Source of the DNA: an uncultured Prevotellaceae bacterium
Lineage (GTDB): Bacteria; Bacteroidota; Bacteroidia; Bacteroidales; Bacteroidaceae
Assembly (NCBI GenBank): GCA_946186505.1
Contig: CAMHNI010000017.1
Location: 1 to 58,354, forward strand
Length of the DNA: 58,354 bases
Reading direction: 5' to 3'
The position numbers were made by a program, and so were the translations under genes. Shown here piece after piece: positions 6,112 to 14,439 of the stretch (position 1 is its first letter; each line of letters starts with the position of its first letter). The notes below the pieces were generated by a model, which saw nothing but the letters and a program-made list of their open reading frames with translations, had not been told where the DNA came from and did not search any database.

Positions 6112-7494
6112 TTACTTTCCCACGCAGAAGTGGGAGAAGATGTTGTTGAGGGTTTCCTGGGGTGTGATCTGGCCGCCAGTGATTTCGGCAAGGATGTCGA
6201 GTGCTTGGCGGAGGTCCTCGCTCAACAGGTCACCTGAAAGGCCGACGCCGAGGCCGTCGAGGACACGACGGATGCTGGCGTGGGCGCGGCAGAGGGCATC
6301 GTAATGGCGGGCGTTGGCGACGATGACGCCAGAGTCTGAGAGAGCAGGAAGGTCGGCGGAAGTGAAAATGGCCTGCTCGAGGGCATCGAGCCCCTGGCCT
6401 GTCTTAGCTGAGATAAGAAGAGGGCGCTGGGGTAATTGCGCTGCATACTGGACACTAGGAGAGCAGAGGGTGTCGGCCTTGTTGATAATGGGAAGAAGGG
6501 TACGACCTTTGCTCCGCTCGGCCATTTCCCTGACCTCGGCTTCTGCGGGTTGCTCGTCGATGACCCATAGGATGATGCGGGCTTTCTCTATCATCTGATA
6601 GGTGCGCTCAATGCCCATCTGCTCGACAGTATCAGCGGTCTGACGGATGCCTGCTGTATCGATGAAACGGAAGGTGACGCCTTGTATTTCCATCGTCTCT
6701 TCTATCGTGTCGCGAGTCGTCCCGTGTATGTCTGACACAAGTGCCCGTTCGTCCTTGACCAGACGGTTCAGGAGGGTTGACTTGCCTACATTTGTTTTTC
6801 CGACGATGGCCACGGGGATGCCCTGCTTCAGGGCCTGTCCGGTTTCGAAGCTTTTGGCGAGTTGAAGGATACGGGTGTCGATGGTGCTGGCCAGATGTAA
6901 GAGCTCAGTACGGTCGGCAAACTCGAGGTCTTCATGGTCGGAGAAGTCGAGCTCGAGTTCAAGGAGTGAGGTGAGTCTCAGCAGTTGGTCGCGAAGGCGC
7001 GAAAGCTCTGAGGAGAAGTGGCCTCGCAGTTGGCTCATGGCCATCTGGTGTGTAGCCCTGTTCGATGATGCAATGAGGTCGGCAACGGCTTCGGCCTGGC
7101 TGAGGTCGAGTTTGCCGTTGAGGTAGGCGCGCATGGTGAATTCGCCTGGGTTGGCCATGCGGCAGCCGTTCTGGAGCAAGAGCTCCAATACCCTGTTGAT
7201 GATGTAGCTGGAGCCGTGACAGGAGATTTCGACGGAGTCTTCGCCCGTGTAGCTGTGAGGGGCGTGGAAGACGGTGACGAGGGCTTCGTCGATGACTTCC
7301 TGGCCCGCTGGAGAACCTGCGGGCACGGGGGCTGTGAGACGGGTGTAGTGGACGGTGTTGGCTGCGACTTGGTGGCAGCTTAGCTGACAGAGGGTGGAGA
7401 CGGCGTCGAAGGCGGCAGGACCGCTGACGCGGATGATGCCGAGGGCTCCGCCTGGAGCGGTGGCTGGGGCGCAGATGGTGTCGGTCATAGGCAT
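6112..7494 (-). CDS. mnmE: tRNA modification GTPase MnmE
   Basis: A 460-residue GTPase that, with MnmG, makes the 5-carboxymethylaminomethyl group on the wobble uridine of certain tRNAs. All G motifs are visible: GKTNVGKST (about 228), GTTRD, DTAG, NKAD and SAKTG. The C-terminal CVGK carries the conserved cysteine. The N-terminal formyl-THF-binding domain starts TDTICAPATAPGGALGIIRV. Length and ends are normal, so the neighbouring element has not damaged the protein. Its start overlaps the threonine aldolase stop by 10 bp, and it is the last gene of a five-gene minus-strand run. The 3' end of this gene (thdF/trmE) is the integration site of SGI1-type elements in other bacteria. Confidence 0.97.
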   Translation of the reverse strand: MPMTDTICAPATAPGGALGIIRVSGPAAFDAVSTLCQLSCHQVAANTVHYTRLTAPVPAGSPAGQEVIDEALVTVFHAPHSYTGEDSVEISCHGSSYIINRVLELLLQNGCRMANPGEFTMRAYLNGKLDLSQAEAVADLIASSNRATHQMAMSQLRGHFSSELSRLRDQLLRLTSLLELELDFSDHEDLEFADRTELLHLASTIDTRILQLAKSFETGQALKQGIPVAIVGKTNVGKSTLLNRLVKDERALVSDIHGTTRDTIEETMEIQGVTFRFIDTAGIRQTADTVEQMGIERTYQMIEKARIILWVIDEQPAEAEVREMAERSKGRTLLPIINKADTLCSPSVQYAAQLPQRPLLISAKTGQGLDALEQAIFTSADLPALSDSGVIVANARHYDALCRAHASIRRVLDGLGVGLSGDLLSEDLRQALDILAEITGGQITPQETLNNIFSHFCVGK

Positions 7495-8552
7495 TTGAGG
7501 GCCTTGGAAAGGGCCTCGATGTCGGCCTCGGTGGTTGCCCAGCTGGTGACAAAACGGCAGAGAGTGCGGTCAGTGTCGAGTGGTTCCCAGGTCTCGAAAG
7601 CGATGGTTTTGCGGAGGTGCTGTATCTTGTCGTTGGTGAGAACGACGAACTGCTGGTTTGATGGGGAGTCCTTGACGGGGATGCCCCTCTCGATGAAGAG
7701 CTGTCGCAGACGCATGGCCATGTCGATGGCATGGCGGGCAATGTAGAAGTAGAGTGGGGTGTTGGCGGGGAAACCGCCAACCACTGTACTTAGTGGAGAG
7801 AAGAGGGCATCGAACTGTACGCCTGCGAGTCGGCTCTTGGCGAGAAGGGCTCCGTGCTGCTTGATGATATTAAAGAAGTGGCGTGGGGCATTGTTGCGAG
7901 GGAACACTACAGCCTCGCCGCAGAGTGCACCGACCTTGGTGCCGCCGATGTAGAACACGTCGCAGTGGCGGGCCAGCCAGGGAAGGTCGAAGTCGCAGGT
8001 GCTGGACATAAGGCCGTAGCCGAGGCGGGCACCATCGATGAACAGGGGCACGTCGTACTGTTGGCAGAGGTCGTAAATGCGCTCTATCTCGCTGGCTGTG
8101 TAGGTGGTGCCAAGTTCGGTGGGGAAGGTGATATAGACAATGCCAGGAATGACCATGTGCTCATAGACAGGGTCGGCATAGAAGCGGGTGTGGAAGTCCT
8201 GCAGGTCGTCGGCGCTCATCTTGCCGTCGTGTGAGGGCAGGATGATAATTTTGTGGCCACAGGCCTCCACGGCTCCTGACTCGTGAACGTTGATGTGTCC
8301 AGTATCAACGGTTATGACGCCCTCGTAGCCTGTCAGCACGCCGTCGATGACGGTGGCATTCGTCTGCGTGCCGCCGACGAGGAAGTAGATGTCGGCATCA
8401 GGGCACTGGCATGCCTCGCGTATTTTCTTGCGCGCCGACTCACTCCACTCGTCGAAGCCGTAGGACTGGCTCTGCTGGGCGTTGGTCTCTACAAGCCGGC
8501 GCAGCACATCGGGGTGCGCACCGTTGTTGTAGTCACTCTCGAAGGAAATCAT
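7485..8552 (-). CDS. ltaE: Low-specificity L-threonine aldolase
   Basis: A 355-residue PLP enzyme of the beta-eliminating lyase family that cleaves threonine or allo-threonine to glycine and acetaldehyde. Family marks are SYGFDEWSE near the N-terminus, GGTQTNATVIDG, the HESGAVEACGHK stretch, the PLP-aspartate region FIDGARLGYG and the lysine in FYIGGTKVGAL. Length fits the family. It lies between flotillin (26 bp upstream) and mnmE (10-bp overlap), so translation with mnmE is probably coupled. It may supply glycine; MnmE-dependent modification also uses glycine in some organisms, but a functional link is speculation. Confidence 0.88.
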   Translation of the reverse strand: MISFESDYNNGAHPDVLRRLVETNAQQSQSYGFDEWSESARKKIREACQCPDADIYFLVGGTQTNATVIDGVLTGYEGVITVDTGHINVHESGAVEACGHKIIILPSHDGKMSADDLQDFHTRFYADPVYEHMVIPGIVYITFPTELGTTYTASEIERIYDLCQQYDVPLFIDGARLGYGLMSSTCDFDLPWLARHCDVFYIGGTKVGALCGEAVVFPRNNAPRHFFNIIKQHGALLAKSRLAGVQFDALFSPLSTVVGGFPANTPLYFYIARHAIDMAMRLRQLFIERGIPVKDSPSNQQFVVLTNDKIQHLRKTIAFETWEPLDTDRTLCRFVTSWATTEADIEALSKALKCL

Positions 8553-8577
8553 CTTGACGTCCCAATCTGTTTATTAC

Positions 8578-10068
8578 TCAGTCTTTGTCCTTGACAATAT
8601 TGCCGAGGGCATCAGCAGCCTTGTCGTTGAGGTTGACGTTACGTGTAGTGACGGCCTCGATGCTGCCGGCCTTCATAATGTCGGCCATATCGACGCCAGT
8701 AGCCGACTTCAGCACGTCGAAGGCCTGTTTGATAGCCACAGGCACATTTCCGCTAAGCGAGCTGACTCCACCACCGTCGGCACTATAGATGTTGACATCC
8801 TTGATGGCCGAGATGGGCTTGGCGACGTTCTCAACAATCTGCGGCAGGATTTCTATCATCATCTGAGCCACAGCGGCGTTGTTATACTTCTTGAATGCTT
8901 CGGCCTTCTTGTCCATAGCGAGTGCCTCAGCCTCACCCTTCTTCTGGATGGCATAAGCCTCGGCCTCACCCTTGGCCTTGATACCGATGGCTTCCTGCTC
9001 GAGACGATAGCGGGCAGCATCGGACTCAGCGTTCTGAGCGAGGGCACGCTGTTCGGCCTCGTACTTCTGAGCCTCGGCCACGCGCTTACGCTGTTCCAGG
9101 TCGGCGGCGGCATCGATTTCCACCTTGTACTTGTCGGCATCGGCTTTCTTCTCGACTTCGGCCGACAGCTGGTTCATCCTGATTTCGATCTGCTCCTTCG
9201 AGAGAATCTGCTCACGCTTGGTCTTCTCGATTTCGGCCTCGACGGTCTTGATGTTGATGGTCTTCTGCTGCTCCTGCTGCTGAATGGCGTAGGCGGCATC
9301 GGCATCGGCCTGAGCGGTATCGGCTTCACGTTTCAGGGCTGCACGCTTCAAGGCCAGGTCGTTGTTCTTGACGGCGATGGCGGTATCGGCATCAACGCGG
9401 GCATCGTTGGCATCCTTGTCGGCCTTCGACACCTCAATCTTAACGTCGCGCTCGGCGACGGCACGGTTGATGGCGGCATCCTTCTTGATCTTGGCAGTAT
9501 TGTCGGCACCGAGGTCCTTGATGAGACCTTCGCGGTCGGTGACGTTCTGGATGTTGCACGAGATAATCTCGATGCCCAATTTGGCCATATCGGGCTGCGC
9601 CTTCTGCATGACCTGGTCAGAGAATCCGTCGCGGTCGGTATTGAGCGAACGCAGGTCGAGCGTGCCGATGATTTCACGCATATTACCCTGCAGCGAGTCC
9701 TGCAGCTGCTCGGCAATCTCGCTGGGCTCCATGTTCAGGAAGTTCTTGGCTGCCAGGCGCGTGCCCTCAGAGTTGGGCGTCACGCGAATCTTGGCCACAG
9801 CGTCCACATCGACGTTGATGAAGTCGTTGGTGGGTACGCTCTCCTCCGTCTTAATGTCAACGGTAATCTGTCCGAGATACACCTTGTCGAGACGCTCGAG
9901 GAACGGTACTCGGAATCCGCCCTTACCGATGAGCACACGGGGTTGAGAAGAAAGACCTGAAATGATGTACGCAAACGAGGGCGGTGCCTTCACGTAAGAG
10001 ATGAAGACGAAGAACACAAGCAGTAGCACGGCCACTGCAATGAGGGTGTAAAGTGTAAGTTCATCCAT
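8578..10068 (-). CDS. Flotillin-family (SPFH) membrane scaffold protein
   Basis: A 496-residue protein with one N-terminal membrane segment (LIAVAVLLLVFFVFISYV), an SPFH/band-7 domain (about 30-210), and a long alanine/glutamate/lysine-rich coiled coil (about 210-400) ending in a flotillin-like tail (FKKYNNAAVAQMMIEILPQI). Flotillins oligomerise at the inner membrane and organise lipid or protein microdomains. Its repetitive A/E/K codons create a long open frame on the opposite strand (8554-9960), which is not a gene. It lies between uridine phosphorylase and threonine aldolase with gaps of 21 and 25 bp, so it is probably cotranscribed. No NfeD partner gene is adjacent. Confidence 0.9.
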   Translation of the reverse strand: MDELTLYTLIAVAVLLLVFFVFISYVKAPPSFAYIISGLSSQPRVLIGKGGFRVPFLERLDKVYLGQITVDIKTEESVPTNDFINVDVDAVAKIRVTPNSEGTRLAAKNFLNMEPSEIAEQLQDSLQGNMREIIGTLDLRSLNTDRDGFSDQVMQKAQPDMAKLGIEIISCNIQNVTDREGLIKDLGADNTAKIKKDAAINRAVAERDVKIEVSKADKDANDARVDADTAIAVKNNDLALKRAALKREADTAQADADAAYAIQQQEQQKTINIKTVEAEIEKTKREQILSKEQIEIRMNQLSAEVEKKADADKYKVEIDAAADLEQRKRVAEAQKYEAEQRALAQNAESDAARYRLEQEAIGIKAKGEAEAYAIQKKGEAEALAMDKKAEAFKKYNNAAVAQMMIEILPQIVENVAKPISAIKDVNIYSADGGGVSSLSGNVPVAIKQAFDVLKSATGVDMADIMKAGSIEAVTTRNVNLNDKAADALGNIVKDKD

Positions 10069-10089
10069 AATGGTATAATACAGTTTTGG

Positions 10090-10968
10090 TTAAATTCGTT
10101 CGAGGACTTTTTCGATGAGCGTATCGATGGAGTTCTTGTACTCCGTATTCATCTTTTGGGCGTAGCGGTTGGCAATGACCATACAGCAGGTCATGGCGCG
10201 ATGGCCGAGCAGCGAAGCCATACCTGCGAGGGCCGACGACTCCATCTCGAAGTTGCAGATTTTCATGCCTTCGTACTCGAACGACTCGATTTTCTCGTTC
10301 TGCATGGGGTCGGCAATATCGGCACGGAGCACGCGTCCCTGTGGGCCATAGAAACCGCCACAGGAGATGGTATAACCGCGCACCATATCGTCCTGTGCAA
10401 TCTGGTCGATGAGGTCGGCATCGGCAACGGCCACGTAGGGCGCGCCCTTGATGGGGTCCCATTGCATGTGCTCACAGAACTCCTTCTCCATCGGGACATC
10501 GCAGACGACGTTGCGTCCAGCGTAGTAGTTCAACAGGCCGTCGAAACCGATGCTCTTGACGCTGGCGATGAAGCAGCCCGTCGGCGTAAAGGGCTGCAGG
10601 CCGCCGCAGGTACCGATGCGAACCCAGGTCAGCGTGCGGTGCTCGTCCTTCTCCTCACGTGTCTGGTAGTCGATGTTAGCCAGCGTGTCAAGCTCGTTGG
10701 CCACGATGTCGATGTTGTCGCAGCCGATACCGTGACTCTGGCAGGTAATGCGCTTGCCCTTATACATACCCGTGATGGTGTGGAACTCACGGCTGCTGAC
10801 CTCGCACTCACGGGAGTCGAAGTGGTCGGCAACGGTGTTGACACGTGCGGGATCACCGACGAGGATAACGCGGTCTGCCAGCTGTTCCGGCTTCAGGTGC
10901 AGGTGGAAGCACGAGCCGTCACTATTGATGATTAACTCTGATTCTGGGAAAGTTCTTTTTGTCTTCAT
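10090..10968 (-). CDS. udp: Uridine phosphorylase-like nucleoside phosphorylase
   Basis: A 292-residue purine/uridine phosphorylase family enzyme that splits uridine with phosphate to uracil and ribose-1-phosphate in pyrimidine salvage. Motifs include the phosphate-binding GDPARV near residue 38, WVRIGTCGGL (about 116) and the substrate-binding FEMESSALAGMASLLGHRA. The longer-than-usual form with an N-terminal SELIINSDGS stretch is typical of Bacteroidetes. It follows the PD40-protein gene by 12 bp. Exact nucleoside preference cannot be read from the sequence. Confidence 0.88.
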   Translation of the reverse strand: MKTKRTFPESELIINSDGSCFHLHLKPEQLADRVILVGDPARVNTVADHFDSRECEVSSREFHTITGMYKGKRITCQSHGIGCDNIDIVANELDTLANIDYQTREEKDEHRTLTWVRIGTCGGLQPFTPTGCFIASVKSIGFDGLLNYYAGRNVVCDVPMEKEFCEHMQWDPIKGAPYVAVADADLIDQIAQDDMVRGYTISCGGFYGPQGRVLRADIADPMQNEKIESFEYEGMKICNFEMESSALAGMASLLGHRAMTCCMVIANRYAQKMNTEYKNSIDTLIEKVLERI

Positions 10969-10980
10969 AGGCTTATGTTG

Positions 10981-12135
10981 TTATTGATTCAGATTATTTA
11001 ACTCCACATATCGTATGGCTTTCTCCAACTGTCGAATGTCACTTTCCAGCTGGTAGAACTCCTGTTCGCATCCGAGTATTTCTTTCTTCAGATTACCTTT
11101 CTCAGCGATGTCTGCCTTGGTAGCATAATAGACGCGCATCTTGTCAAGATTCTCGGCCAGGTCCTTGTATGCTTTCCGCATTTCAACAAGCTTGTTGGCT
11201 CGTTCGCGATTATCCCTGGTGCGGAAGTCGGATAAATTGGTATAGACGATATCGTCATTGACGACAAATAGAAAATCCGTTTTCTTCTGTTGTATGTCTT
11301 CTTTGGGCCTGCGACCGGCATTATTCAGACGGTCAAGTGTCTCTGCACGTAGCATGCCGTCGCCCCAGGTGTCTGCAATGCAGTCAATTCTGGCCCGGCT
11401 GCGTATGGTGCTCTTGTCGTATTCGTCAGTTGAGTAAATGGTACGCTTCTGGTCAGGAATGAACGTATAGATGCAGACTTTCCCTTCGGGTTGCCTTCTG
11501 TCGGTGGCAAAATAGCCAATGCCGTTCAGTTCATCGACGGCGTACATGTAGTCGTTGGCTTCAGAATTGAAGGGCAGACCGATGTTTTCGGCCAGCAGAT
11601 ATTTGTTTGACTCAGAATCATAGCGTGACACGTAAATATCGAGCCCCCCCAGTCCCTCATTGCTTATGGCAGAGAAATAGAGCGTGGTGCCGTCGGAAAG
11701 GACGTAGGGGTAGTTGGTACGCTGAAACTGCCCAAGACCATCGAGCAGGATCGGCTCACTCCATTGCGTGCCCAACTTGTCTGAAGTGTAAAGTCTTCCA
11801 TTGTTGGAAAACCAGCATTTGTTGGCAAGCTGGTTAACATAAACAACGGAATAGGGCTGTTCCTCGCTTCCGAAGAATTGATTGTAACCAGAGATAGTAC
11901 CTGCTTCAGCATTCAGCTTGTAATAGTTCAGGAATTCCTGCTTGTCAACCACGACACTGTCAATAAACATGACCTGCCGGGTGGATTCCAGCATTTCGTC
12001 ATATTTTATTTCCTCCTTGGATTTCACAACGACAGGTACAATCTTCCTTTTGACATGAACCTTGCGCTGCTGCGCCGTAGCAGATGCTGCTGTCAATACC
12101 GCCATTATTGCAATGACTATTCTGTTTATTCTCAT
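10981..12135 (-). CDS. Exported PD40/beta-propeller-like protein
   Basis: A 384-residue protein. The start at 12135 is chosen because it gives a clean signal peptide (MRINRIVIAIMAVLTAASATA); the open frame extends 21 codons further. The middle part has WD40-like PD40 repeats (CWFSNNGRLYTSDK, LYFSAISNEGLGGLDIYVSR, IGYFATDRRQPEG) as in the propellers of OmpA-like or TolB-like envelope proteins. The last 90 residues are a charged, probably coiled-coil segment. There is no OmpA domain. It is probably periplasmic or outer-membrane associated; function unknown. It is the first gene of the run leading to mnmE. Confidence 0.6.
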   Translation of the reverse strand: MRINRIVIAIMAVLTAASATAQQRKVHVKRKIVPVVVKSKEEIKYDEMLESTRQVMFIDSVVVDKQEFLNYYKLNAEAGTISGYNQFFGSEEQPYSVVYVNQLANKCWFSNNGRLYTSDKLGTQWSEPILLDGLGQFQRTNYPYVLSDGTTLYFSAISNEGLGGLDIYVSRYDSESNKYLLAENIGLPFNSEANDYMYAVDELNGIGYFATDRRQPEGKVCIYTFIPDQKRTIYSTDEYDKSTIRSRARIDCIADTWGDGMLRAETLDRLNNAGRRPKEDIQQKKTDFLFVVNDDIVYTNLSDFRTRDNRERANKLVEMRKAYKDLAENLDKMRVYYATKADIAEKGNLKKEILGCEQEFYQLESDIRQLEKAIRYVELNNLNQ

Positions 12136-12157
12136 AAAACCGTTACTTTTTATCTGA

Positions 12158-12165
12158 CAAAGATA
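12158..12165 (-). promoter_or_regulatory. -7 box upstream of the PD40-mnmE run
   Basis: Minus strand TATCTTTG, 22 bp before the chosen start at 12135, which supports that start over the longer frame. Confidence 0.45.
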
Positions 12166-12260
12166 CACAGAATAAACAAGAAATGGTAGATATGGCACAA
12201 AGAATTATGAGTTTTTAACCATATATCTGCGGTTTGCCGCGTTTTATTTCTTGTCAAAAT

Positions 12261-12291
12261 TTTGTTCTGCGTCTATTTTTTCGTACCTTTG
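12261..12291 (+). promoter_or_regulatory. Promoter of the secreted nuclease
   Basis: TTTG at 12261-12264 and TACCTTTG at 12284-12291, with a 19-bp spacer. The -7 box ends only five bases before the ATG, so the mRNA probably has almost no leader. Confidence 0.7.
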
Positions 12292-12296
12292 CCGCC

Positions 12297-13109
12297 ATGA
12301 AACGAATTATCCTCTTTACACTGCCACTTTGCCTGCTGCTCACTGCCTGTCGCAAGAGTGATACAGCAACTGTTGCAAAGGCTGATGGATTCTATGTTGG
12401 AAAACAAGAGACTGCACAGCATCATATCACTGAGTATGAACTGCCCGCACCGCTTAGTGAACGGTCGGAACAAATACTCAGACGGACGGGCTACACCACC
12501 TCGTACAACAAAGACACCAAGAGCCCAAACTGGGTGGCATGGCACTTGACGAAAGCTCATACCTATGGTAAGCATCAACGTTCAGAGGAGATTTTCACTG
12601 AGGACACCGATGTCAGTCCCCGTGCCACTGACAACGACTACTACTCGTCGCGTTACGACAGAGGACACATGTGCCCGGCCGGTGACAACAAGTGGGATGC
12701 CACGGCGATGAAAGAGTCGTTCCTCTTTACCAACATCTGTCCGCAAAATCATGCACTGAACAAGTACGAGTGGAATACGTTGGAAATCCAGTGCCGTGAA
12801 TGGGCACGTAAATACGGTGCCATTGATATTGTCTGCGGTCCCGTTTATGACAACATCCCTCCCACCCGTACCATTGGTCGCAACTGTGTCTGGGTGCCTG
12901 ACGGCTTCTTCAAGGTTGTCATGGTGCGCACGGGCACGCCCAAGGCCATCGGCTTCCTTTTCCGTAATGACGGCAAGAAGGTGAGTCTCGAGAGTGTTGT
13001 CCGCTCCGTAGATGACATTGAGCGCATAACAGGCATCGACTTCTACCCAGCCCTCGACGATAAAGTCGAAAATCGGATAGAAGCCGATGCGAACTTAAGC
13101 GATTGGTAA
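12297..13109 (+). CDS. DNA/RNA non-specific endonuclease (lipoprotein)
   Basis: A 270-residue nuclease of the beta-beta-alpha metal family. The start at 12297 gives a lipoprotein signal (IILFTLPLCLLLTAC), placing it in the envelope. The active-site motif DRGHMCPAGD with the general-base His is at about residue 124, and the metal-binding Asn lies in NICPQNHALNKYEWNTLE. It should degrade extracellular or periplasmic nucleic acid, perhaps for nucleotide scavenging, which would match the phosphorylase nearby. It stands alone on the plus strand and converges on korC. Confidence 0.9.
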   Translation: MKRIILFTLPLCLLLTACRKSDTATVAKADGFYVGKQETAQHHITEYELPAPLSERSEQILRRTGYTTSYNKDTKSPNWVAWHLTKAHTYGKHQRSEEIFTEDTDVSPRATDNDYYSSRYDRGHMCPAGDNKWDATAMKESFLFTNICPQNHALNKYEWNTLEIQCREWARKYGAIDIVCGPVYDNIPPTRTIGRNCVWVPDGFFKVVMVRTGTPKAIGFLFRNDGKKVSLESVVRSVDDIERITGIDFYPALDDKVENRIEADANLSDW

Positions 13110-13122
13110 TAACCGCCGCCTG

Positions 13123-13668
13123 TTATTTCACTTCCTCGATAATCTTGGCACCCTCTTCCACAGCCTGCATATTCAGGGGGATGAGGTCGTGGTGACGCTC
13201 GGGCAGCGTCTTCTTCAACGCCTTCTCTACGCCCTTGTTGCTCACCACGGGAGCGACCTTCAGCAGGCCGCCCAAGATAATCATATTGAAGACCTTGCCG
13301 TTCTTCATCTCGGCAGCCTTGTCCATGGCGTCGATGCGATAGACGGTAATGTCCTTGCGTGTCGGCGGGTTGATGATGCCGAAGCCGTCGTAGATGAGTA
13401 TGCCGCCGGGCTTGATTTTCGGCTCAAACTTCTCCAATGAGGGCTGGTTTAGCACCACGGCGATGTCGTACTTGCTGAGGATGGGCGATGAGATGCGCTC
13501 GTCGCTGACGATGACCGTCACGTTGGCCGTACCGCCACGCTGCTCAGGACCGTAGGCAGGCATCCAAGTCACCTCTTTGTCCTCCATCAATCCACTGTAA
13601 GCCAGAATCTTACCCATCGAGAGTACACCCTGACCGCCGAAACCACTGATTATTATCTCTTTCTTCAT
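13123..13668 (-). CDS. korC: 2-oxoacid:ferredoxin oxidoreductase, gamma subunit
   Basis: A 181-residue subunit of the complex that oxidatively decarboxylates 2-oxoacids with CoA and reduces ferredoxin. The N-terminus IISGFGGQGVLSMGKILAY is the family signature, and GPEQRGGTANVTVIVS follows. Its start overlaps the beta subunit stop by 4 bp. The complex is annotated as either 2-oxoglutarate (Kor) or 3-methyl-2-oxobutanoate (Vor) oxidoreductase in Bacteroidales; the sequence alone does not decide. It is the last gene of korDABC. Confidence 0.9.
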   Translation of the reverse strand: MKKEIIISGFGGQGVLSMGKILAYSGLMEDKEVTWMPAYGPEQRGGTANVTVIVSDERISSPILSKYDIAVVLNQPSLEKFEPKIKPGGILIYDGFGIINPPTRKDITVYRIDAMDKAAEMKNGKVFNMIILGGLLKVAPVVSNKGVEKALKKTLPERHHDLIPLNMQAVEEGAKIIEEVK

Positions 13669-14435
13669 TTGTCTGTCGTATCTTTTAAGTCACCTTTGGG
13701 ATAGAAGGGGAACATATTCTCCTTCATCCATTCGTTAGCCTTGGCGGGCGAGAGTTTCCAGCCGCTGTTGCAGGTCGAGACAAACTCCACGAGCGAGCTG
13801 CCCTTGCCGTCCATCGAAGCCTGGAAAGCCTTCTTCAGAGCCTTCTTGGCCTTCAGGATGGAACCTACGCTCTCGACACTCTGACGAGTGACATAGCAGG
13901 TACCTTCAAGCTGGGCAGCGATGTCGGCAATCTTCAGGGGATAACCGTGCAGTTGCGGGTCGCGGCCGTAAGGACAAGTAGAGGTCTTCTGACCGATGAG
14001 CGTCGTGGGAGCCATCTGTCCGCCGGTCATACCGTAGATGGCATTGTTGACGAAGACGATGACAATGTTCTCACCACGGTTCAGCGCGTGGATGGTCTCA
14101 CAAGTACCGATACAAGCCAAGTCGCCGTCACCCTGATAGGTGAAGACGAGGCGGTCGGGCCAGCAGCGCTTGATGCCCGTAGCCAGTGCGGGAGCACGTC
14201 CGTGGGCAGCCTCTTGCCAGTCAATATCTATATAATTGTACGCGAAGACAGCGCAGCCGACGGGCGACACGCCCACGGCCTTGTCTTCCATTCCCATCTC
14301 CTCGATGACTTCGGCAATGAGCTTATGCACTACACCGTGGCTACAGCCAGGGCAGTAGTGCATATTGTTGTCGTTCATCAGCGTCGGCTTCTTGCAGACG
14401 ATATTCTCGGGTTGAACTAACTGATTCCTATCCAT
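13665..14435 (-). CDS. korB: 2-oxoacid:ferredoxin oxidoreductase, beta (TPP-binding) subunit
   Basis: A 256-residue thiamine-diphosphate-binding subunit. MHYCPGCSHGVVHKLIAE is the family start, and TYQGDGDLACIGTCETIHAL with NNAIYGMTGGQMAPTT is the TPP/Mg site. The start at 14435 is preferred because it lies 4 bp after the alpha subunit stop; the longer frame would overlap korA by about 90 bp. Catalyses the decarboxylation step. Middle gene of korDABC. Confidence 0.9.
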   Translation of the reverse strand: MDRNQLVQPENIVCKKPTLMNDNNMHYCPGCSHGVVHKLIAEVIEEMGMEDKAVGVSPVGCAVFAYNYIDIDWQEAAHGRAPALATGIKRCWPDRLVFTYQGDGDLACIGTCETIHALNRGENIVIVFVNNAIYGMTGGQMAPTTLIGQKTSTCPYGRDPQLHGYPLKIADIAAQLEGTCYVTRQSVESVGSILKAKKALKKAFQASMDGKGSSLVEFVSTCNSGWKLSPAKANEWMKENMFPFYPKGDLKDTTDK

Positions 14436-14439
14436 AGCC

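Noticed and set aside
6000..6130. tRNA gene as integration target
   Set aside because: No cloverleaf or CCA-type end could be found near the junction; the mnmE 3' end is the better candidate.
8554..9960. 468-codon open frame on the plus strand opposite flotillin
   Set aside because: It is the mirror of the A/E/K-rich flotillin coding sequence; its product is a Leu/Gly/Asp-rich string with no domain, and the minus-strand protein is clearly real.
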